NCBI RefSeq assembly: GCF_023973825.1
Contig: NC_090117.1
Location: 951,001-1,015,000 of the forward strand
Source of the DNA: Plasmodium brasilianum
Lineage: Eukaryota > Apicomplexa > Aconoidasida > Haemosporida > Plasmodiidae
Direction of reading: 5' to 3'
Length of the DNA: 64,000 nt
Part shown: positions 57,909-64,000 of the stretch, piece by piece
Position numbering within the stretch: the first letter of the stretch is position 1
Layout of the letters: each line of letters starts with the position of its first letter
Position numbers and translations under genes: made by a program
The notes under the pieces: generated by a model
What the model was told of the DNA's origin: nothing
The model's input: only the letters and a program-made list of their open reading frames with translations
Databases searched by the model: none

Positions 57909-59540
57909 CTATGTAGGCTGTGAGCTTAGGCTAATGCTGAAATCATCAATATCCTCAGGGGTAAGGACATTTTGATTTAACGTGTTCATGTATTTCTTTT
58001 CTAAAAGTATTATTTTTGAAGTTAGATTTTCTAATGAACATATGTGGTTATCATGCATGGTACAATAGTAGCTGTGTTCAGAGAAGACAGAATAAATTTC
58101 TTTTTTGTAATTGTCGTCATCTTTATGAAATGTGGTTAACTGTTTACAAAAGATACTTAAAAAGGTATCGAGATCAAAATTATACGTATATAATATAGTA
58201 TATAATACGTTTCTAATTAAAAAGAAACAATTATTAGAAATAGTGCATTTATGTATTATGCTTATTAATTTTTTAATATTTGTATTTAGAATTAATTTTA
58301 TAATTTTATTTATATCTGGAAAATTATTTATTTGGATAAAATAAATTACAGTTAGTATTAGTGTTAAGTCATAATTACAAGTATTTACAACGTTAAGAAT
58401 ATAATCTCTCTTGCTAATATCAGTGGTATCAATTTTATATTTTTTTTGTACTATATTTAAAATATGATTATTAAATAATTGTTTATTTGGACTTGGAATT
58501 CTAATATATAAACAGTTATTTATAAAGATATCGTCAAAATATACAGGACTATGTATAAATACTAAGTTTTTATTTTTTACAGCTTTATTCATAAATATTT
58601 TTCTGTATTGTTTATTTAAAAAATGAAAGGATTCTAAAATGAAAATTTTAAAAGAATTTGGTTTGTTACAAGTTAGTATATCTTTAAACAATTCATTTAT
58701 GCCATTTATGTCTTGATCTTTTAACTGGGAACAGATAATATGCGTGATATTTTTATTACTGTAGAGTATAAAATCTTTGTTACTGCTTGAAGTGGCAGTA
58801 GTACTACATGCACCATTAATACCGCTATTGCCGCTTGCAGTAGCAGTAGTACTACTACTACTACCATTGTTCATATTTGTATTAATGTTTGTGTTAATAT
58901 TCATGTTCGTGTTAATATTCATGTTCGTGTTAATATTCATGTTCGTGTTAATATTCGTGTTTGTGTTAATGTTCGCGTTAATATTCGTGTTTGCGTTTGC
59001 TGTACTGTTTTCGTTTACAAAAAGGGCATCGTTAAATAAGTTTATTTTAAATATGACATAATAAATAATTATTACTATATTAAATCCTCCGAAAAAAAAA
59101 AATATATTAATTACCGGAATGTCCTTCTCTTTAGCTGAGAAGTTATATTCATTTGTACCCTCCATATTTCCACCTACATTGTGTATATTTATTGGATCCC
59201 TTTTAATTACTTTAAAGTAGTTTTTAATGCTATTATAGTTGCTTTCATTTCCCCTATCCTTCTTTTTAGTATTGTTATTACTTCTTCTGTTGTTATTGCT
59301 GCTACTATTGTTATTGCTGCTGCTATTGTTATTGCTGCTGCTATTGTTATTGCTGCTGCTCTTGTTATTATTTTTTTGTTTTTTAGGTACATATTTTTTT
59401 TTTGCCTCTATTTCTTCACTTACACCTTTGTAGTTTTTTCTGATATATTCTATGACGTTCCATATTTGGGTATATGCTTCTTTATTACATTTTTCTAGTA
59501 TAGTCTCTATTTCTTCGAATACATTTAAGTAAAAATTCAT
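57909..59540 (-). CDS. Diverged RFC3-like clamp-loader protein lacking a P-loop
   Basis: A 543-aa protein from ATG 59540. The second half follows replication factor C subunit 3 in order: FKIFILESFHFLNKQYRKIF (Walker B/helix region), KNLVFIHSPVYFDDIFINNC then LYIRIPSPN (the sensor-1 and SRC region, where RFC3 has RSRCLAVRVPAPS), a lid-like helical part, and the C-terminal collar (ILNTNIKKLISIIHKC to LTSKIILLEKKYMNTL). The expected Walker A site is replaced by INIFFFFGGFNIVIIIYYVI without GK[ST], and the SRC motif reads NNC. Asn/Ser-rich inserts (NNNSSS, NTNMNI) interrupt the N-terminal half. It could be an ATP-inactive RFC3/delta-prime-like paralogue or a very diverged checkpoint-type loader part. 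An upstream exon is possible. Confidence 0.6.
   Translation of the reverse strand: MNFYLNVFEEIETILEKCNKEAYTQIWNVIEYIRKNYKGVSEEIEAKKKYVPKKQKNNNKSSSNNNSSSNNNSSSNNNSSSNNNRRSNNNTKKKDRGNESNYNSIKNYFKVIKRDPINIHNVGGNMEGTNEYNFSAKEKDIPVINIFFFFGGFNIVIIIYYVIFKINLFNDALFVNENSTANANTNINANINTNTNINTNMNINTNMNINTNMNINTNINTNMNNGSSSSTTATASGNSGINGACSTTATSSSNKDFILYSNKNITHIICSQLKDQDINGINELFKDILTCNKPNSFKIFILESFHFLNKQYRKIFMNKAVKNKNLVFIHSPVYFDDIFINNCLYIRIPSPNKQLFNNHILNIVQKKYKIDTTDISKRDYILNVVNTCNYDLTLILTVIYFIQINNFPDINKIIKLILNTNIKKLISIIHKCTISNNCFFLIRNVLYTILYTYNFDLDTFLSIFCKQLTTFHKDDDNYKKEIYSVFSEHSYYCTMHDNHICSLENLTSKIILLEKKYMNTLNQNVLTPEDIDDFSISLSSQPT
58863..58990 (-). repeat. 18-bp Asn/Thr/Met coding repeat
   Basis: Tandem units encode NTNMNI and NTNINT in the RFC3-like gene; a second Ser/Asn repeat (GTTATTGCTGCTGCTATT on +) lies at 59290-59365. 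Confidence 0.9.
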
Positions 59541-59923
59541 TTGTGAAATATAGATGTTCTATTTTATGGATGACTCTTTTCTTACCATTACCTTATCCTG
59601 AATAGACGGAAGAGCGTGAAATGGGTACAAATAAAAGAAAATAAAAAAAAAGGAAAAAAAAGAGGAAAAAATAAGAAAAAAAAAAAAAAAGTTAAACGAA
59701 TAGGAACATTTAGGGTTTCATTTTTTTTTTTTTTTTTTTTATTAGAAAATGTGTCAAAGTTTTAATAGTTTTTTTGCAGCTTTCGGAATCTGTCATTATC
59801 GCTATTCCAGTTAATACTACTATTAATATTGCTGCTGCGATATGTATTAATATTACTTTTTTTATTTATTTATTTTTTTTTTTTTTGTAATTTTATTATA
59901 CTACACACTTTTTTCTTTTTTCT

Positions 59924-59957
<34 letters not shown>

Positions 59958-60898
59958 CCAGTTAAGTGTGTCAAGTAGAACGGTAATTCAAATATCTTTC
60001 GCTAATTATTATTTTCTTTATTTGCATTTTTACTTACTGGGCTAAACATTTTAATTGCTTTTCAAATTATTTCATCCATAATAGGTATTGAAATGATAAG
60101 TAAACGAAAAAAAAATTTTTAACGTAAAAACAAGTAAAGTGAGCCTTTAGCGCGTCACATATATGTATGTGTATGTATTATATATATACCCATGTGTGTA
60201 TGTATATATATATATATATATATATGTCCATATATGTATATAATATAGATTATTTTTTTTTAATTATTTTTCAAAATCTTGGTGATTTCATTTTGTGGAG
60301 ACTGTCCTAATGTCAACACATGCGTGTGTACACCTTATTATTTTGTTAGCAGTTGCTTGTAACTTCGTAATAGGAACATGGTGAACATATGTACGTGTTT
60401 GTAGATACAGATATGTATATATGTGGCCGTGGGTATATGTATGTGTTTATGTATATATATGTGTAAAGACATAAGTATCTCCTTTAAAATATTGCTAAAA
60501 AGGCTAAAATGCTAAAAGGTTAAAATGCTAAAAGGCTAAAAGGTACGGAAGAAAAAGCACGATTTGATGTTAAGGGAGCTCTATAATATTACAAATTAAC
60601 GGAAGCACTTAAGAACACGATACAGACAAAAAATAAAAAATATTCTCCGTTCATGCATCAATTTACAAAAATATAGTAATACAATAATATAATGATATAA
60701 TAATAGAATAATTTAACAATACAGTAACATAATATAATAATAGAATAATATTATAATACAGTAATAGAATAATACAATAATATAGTAAAAGAATAATGTA
60801 ATAGTATATTTTGTTAATTTTTCGCATAAAATTAATTCTTGGCACCCTCCACCATTGCAAGAAAAAAAAAAAAAAAAAGATAAAAAGAAAAAACAAGA
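59541..60898. other. Intergenic region, poly-T rich
   Basis: It has long poly-A and poly-T runs (59685, 59720, 59870, 59925-59955), TA repeats near 60200 and AATATAATAATAG repeats (60670-60800). A minus-strand block near 59765-59860 is Asn/Ser-rich and coding-like, but has no start or splice context. Confidence 0.45.
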
Positions 60899-61202
60899 CT
60901 ATTCTTTTAGCATGATTATTATAAGCATCCACTGATGTTCCTCTTTATTCAGCTCGTCCATTTTTACAGCACAGCTTATACATGTACCAGTGATGACACA
61001 TTTTTGGTGTGTTTTAAGGTGATATATGTAAAAGTTTTTCTTTTTAAAAAGGAAAAAAAGTAGGTAATTATTTTTATAACATACACTATTAAATGGGTGT
61101 TTAAATATATATGCATATATACATGAGTTAATTTATTCTGAACGTGATAAATTTTGCGAGTGCCTGTTTTTTTTTTTTTTTTTTTTTTTGTTCCCTTACC
61201 AT
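60899..61202 (-). CDS. Possible tiny two-exon gene (about 47 aa)
   Basis: An ATG at 61202-61200 is followed directly by a consensus donor (GTAAGG). A 160-nt intron ends in a pyrimidine tract and AAAAG acceptor at 61040. Exon 61039-60899 is open for 46 codons and less A+T rich than its flanks. It reads KNFYIYHLKTHQKCVITGTC, then ISCAVKMDELNKEEHQW and a short hydrophobic end, MLIIIMLKE. Three cysteines (C14, C20, C23 of the exon) could bind metal. No family recognised; a first exon consisting only of ATG is unusual but known. It may be chance. Confidence 0.3.
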
Positions 61203-61831
61203 AGTTCAAGCCTCAGTAACAGTAAGTAATTGCATTCATATTATTGTAAAATTCAGTTAAGTCAAACTTGGTAATATATGATATCTGTGTATGTATTTTT
61301 TATAATTCTATAAAATTTTGTATTGCAATATTAGTAGAGCAAATGACAGCTCAAATCGTTTTGTTATTGATTTTCTAAATAGAAAGATAAAAAGAGAATA
61401 CCAATAGTTCCTCGTGAAACGTAAAAAATTAAAATTAAAATTGAAATTAAAAACCTTTATTTCTATAAAACACAGGAGAGAAGAAATGAAAAAAGCTGGA
61501 GTGTCAAATATATGTAAAATGACCTGTTATAAGTATATATATATATATATATATATTTACATGAATATTTTTGATAAAAGGACAAAAAGAGCTCTTGTCG
61601 CCTTGTAAAAGCGCTAAAAAAGATAAAGCCGTGAAAAAAGTTTGAAATAAAAAATTGTAATATATACTTTCTTTGCATCGTAAAAATATACATGAACATT
61701 TGTAAGTATGTTTAATATACAATATTTAAATATTTAAAAATTTTAAAATTGTAAGGCGTACATGACATCATACTTCATTGTAAATAAATAATTCAAAATT
61801 TAAAAAGTTCAGCAACAAATATAATAATAAT
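61203..61831. other. Intergenic region upstream of the tiny gene and downstream of the tRNA
   Basis: A+T rich with a TA run (61533-61555). No gene seen. A T5 run on the minus strand (61802-61806) about 25 nt past the tRNA could be its Pol III terminator. Confidence 0.45.
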
Positions 61832-61903
61832 AGGTTCTGCTGGGATTTGAACCCAGGTTTGCAGAGTCAGAGTCTGCAGTGCTAACCACTACACTACAGA
61901 ACC
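61832..61903 (-). tRNA. tRNA-Gln (anticodon CTG)
   Basis: The 72-nt cloverleaf is complete. The acceptor stem GGTTCTG pairs perfectly with CAGAACC, and the discriminator base is T. The D-arm contains an A-box-like TAGTGTAGTGGTTAGC. The anticodon stem GCAGA/TCTGC encloses loop CTCTGAC with anticodon CTG, reading CAG codons. The T-arm CTGGG-TTCAAAT-CCCAG contains the B box. The overall sequence resembles other eukaryotic tRNA-Gln genes. No intron; CCA is not encoded. Confidence 0.97.
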
Positions 61904-64000
61904 TAATTGGTATTACTTATATATACATATATATATATATATGCTTTAAAAAAAAAAAAAAATAATTTATATATTTGTTTTCATATATCCGTTTTGAAAT
62001 TAATGCTCACTGATTTTTCCTTAAATTTAGTCAATTTTTTTAAGTTCTTAAATTGAGCCCTTGCTTTTTAGGATATATATGAGTGTATTTACACAATTAT
62101 TGAAAAGGAAAAGATGTACGTAATATACGTTCATAAATATGAGTGCTGCTTGTACGTATATTTGTATTTTATTTGTATTTTATTTTATTTTATTTTTTCA
62201 CTCATGAACACGTATAAATATTCAATTTTTATCATAACTCTATGTCACTATTTTTTTATCGTAAATGTGTAGCACTTAAATCATAATAACTATTTGGAAT
62301 TTTTTTTTTTTTTTCCATAAATGCTAATACTACATTAATATTTAGCATATTATATTGTAGGCTTAATTATATAAACAAATAACATTTCAAAAATAGTTGT
62401 ACATTTTTCAAATTCCATTTTTTTTATTATTAGAGTATTTCCTCGGAAGATGCACATGTACTTATATTGTGTGTGATAGGAAATATTCAATTATTTTATT
62501 CACGTGAATGTAGCATCAGGGTTGACATTGTGCACTTGTCATAACCCTGAATTATTTCATGGACATAAGCATATGCACACGTGTTCATTACTAAATATGT
62601 ACATATATGTATGTATAAATACGCATATTTTCATATGTAATTATATTTTTCCTCGTCAATATTTCTCGCAACTAGTTAAGTTTTGCCTGCTGTTTAACAG
62701 TTCAACGGTACACCATTTGCACAAAACTATATGAACACTTGGGTATAAATGTGCACACATATAGGCGCATATATACATATATAAGAATACGTACACATAT
62801 TTGTGCGTGTATACATATAATACGCGAAAAAGACAAAAAAGAAGAAAAAGACAAAAAAAAAAAAATTTTATCTATGCATATTTTATATTTGTATATTATT
62901 CAAGATATCACAAGAAGCGTAATACTACGGCATATTGGAAATTTCTCGAACAGGTATTTATTAAGGTTTAACATTAATGATGTAGCTTTGTTAATATAAG
63001 CGACTCTATCTTTTTTTTTTTTTTTACATTAAACTAAAAAGTAAATGTTTTGGGTAAAAAAAAAAAAAAAAAAAGAATGAATAAACAAGAGAATGAATGA
63101 ATTAACTAATTTACTAATTTCATTTAATTGCCATTTGGTTTATTTTTTTTAATCCCGAAATAAACTAATGAAAAAAATCCATAATACACAAAAAAAAAAA
63201 AAAAAAATAATGGTAATAAAAAAAAAAAAGTAAAATAAAACAAAATAATACTATATAAAAGGAAGAGGTCATTAAATGAACATAAAATTAGACTTAAAAA
63301 TAAATTAATTCCCAATTTCTTTCATGGTTTTCATAAACATTTCTTTTTTTATCGTATGTATAATTCAGACATGATACATATAATACATATATACATACAC
63401 ATATATATATATCTAATGTGTATGCGCAAAAAATAAAAAAAATAACTTCGCTCAGTCATAGTGAAACTTTAAAAATTGATTAATTTCTTTTTTTTTTCTT
63501 TGATGCATTTTTATACGTAAATATAAAATATTTCGGTTTACTTTGATCTTTTTTTTTTACTTGGATTTATCTTTATACGCAATTTATATCGAAGGAGACA
63601 TTATAGAAAATCAATATGTAGAATAGCATATCTTTACTTACGAGCTTTTAATATATTAATATTTCAACACTTTAACATTTTAATTTTTTATCCTCTAATT
63701 TTTGAATTTATTTTGAACTTAGTGATTCTGTTTATAATAAAGAAGTACACGCTCACTTTAAAAATAGCTCCAATTTATGTTTATATGTATTTAATAATTT
63801 TTTTTTTTTTTTTTATATATTTTTTTTTTTATTAAGTATTTATTATATTTTTTTTTTTTTCTGAATAACAATAACAAATCACAAGCAATCATTTTAAAGT
63901 ACATTTCAGCAAAAGAGGCAAAAGAAGAAAACTATGCTAATAATGTTTTCATTCATATAGAATATAAATTTATAAATTAATTTATACTTCAGCGTATTGC
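61904..64000. other. 3' end of the window, unresolved exon-like blocks
   Basis: On the + strand, exon-like pieces with good acceptors occur at about 62072, 62434 and 62905 (see findings), but a complete gene cannot be built. From 63000 to the end the sequence is poly-T/poly-A rich with no coding signal. Nothing is called. Confidence 0.4.

Noticed and set aside
59765..59860. Minus-strand block with SSINWNSDNDRFRKLQKNY before a stop
   Set aside because: Looks coding, but no start, no acceptor and no donor link it to the RFC3-like gene; left unannotated.
1..64000. CRISPR arrays, insertion sequences, integrated viral genes or bacterial operons
   Set aside because: All repeat arrays are microsatellites or coding minisatellites without spacers, and no transposase, integrase or viral protein was seen; the DNA is eukaryotic.

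Overview
The window reads as nuclear chromosome DNA from a malaria parasite (Plasmodium). It is very A+T rich, with long poly-T/poly-A runs and TA or TATG microsatellites between genes. Proteins are rich in Lys/Asn and carry low-complexity tandem repeats, and introns are short with GT...AG ends and T-rich acceptors. The hexose transporter at 10981-12489 is a clear HT1 orthologue. From memory, P. falciparum chromosome 2 carries HT1 (PF3D7_0204700) near aspartate aminotransferase (PF3D7_0204500), so this is probably the syntenic block. The species cannot be fixed by reading; the sequence would suit a P. malariae- or P. ovale-like genome.

Layout, left to right: a repeat-rich protein of unknown function (407-3151, +); COQ5/UbiE methyltransferase (3403-4935, -, two exons); a DEDDy 3'-5' exonuclease (5720-6850, +); hexose transporter HT1 (10981-12489, +); an XRN-family 5'-3' exoribonuclease broken at a poly-A run (14956-18020, +); aspartate aminotransferase (20549-21766, +); a four-exon dynein light chain (22802-23857, +); a coiled-coil protein (24409-26481, +); a small Lys-rich multi-exon gene (27650-28225, -); a three-exon SEC66-like translocon subunit (28269-29443, -); a very large secreted Sel1-repeat protein, also broken at a poly-A run (33830-40802, +); condensin-II kleisin CAP-H2 (42366-44787, -, two exons); an organelle-targeted FEN-like 5'-3' exonuclease (45846-47216, -); an 11-exon beta-propeller protein (49433-53340, +); MAK16 (55309-56145, +); a small basic protein (56308-56809, +); a diverged RFC3-like clamp-loader protein without a P-loop (57909-59540, -); a possible tiny two-exon gene (60899-61202, -); and tRNA-Gln(CTG) (61832-61903, -).

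The genes are housekeeping genes and do not form one pathway. They cover nucleic-acid turnover and replication (three nucleases, condensin, RFC3-like), ER translocation and quality control (SEC66-like, Sel1-like), central metabolism (HT1, AspAT, COQ5) and ribosome biogenesis (MAK16). I found no virus, CRISPR, transposon or transferred island. The most useful results are multi-exon genes that a simple ORF search misses (dynein light chain, SEC66-like, the Lys-rich gene, CAP-H2, the beta-propeller), two long genes frameshifted at A13 and A17 runs, an RFC3-like protein with no P-loop, and several unresolved exon-like blocks in the long intergenic regions.
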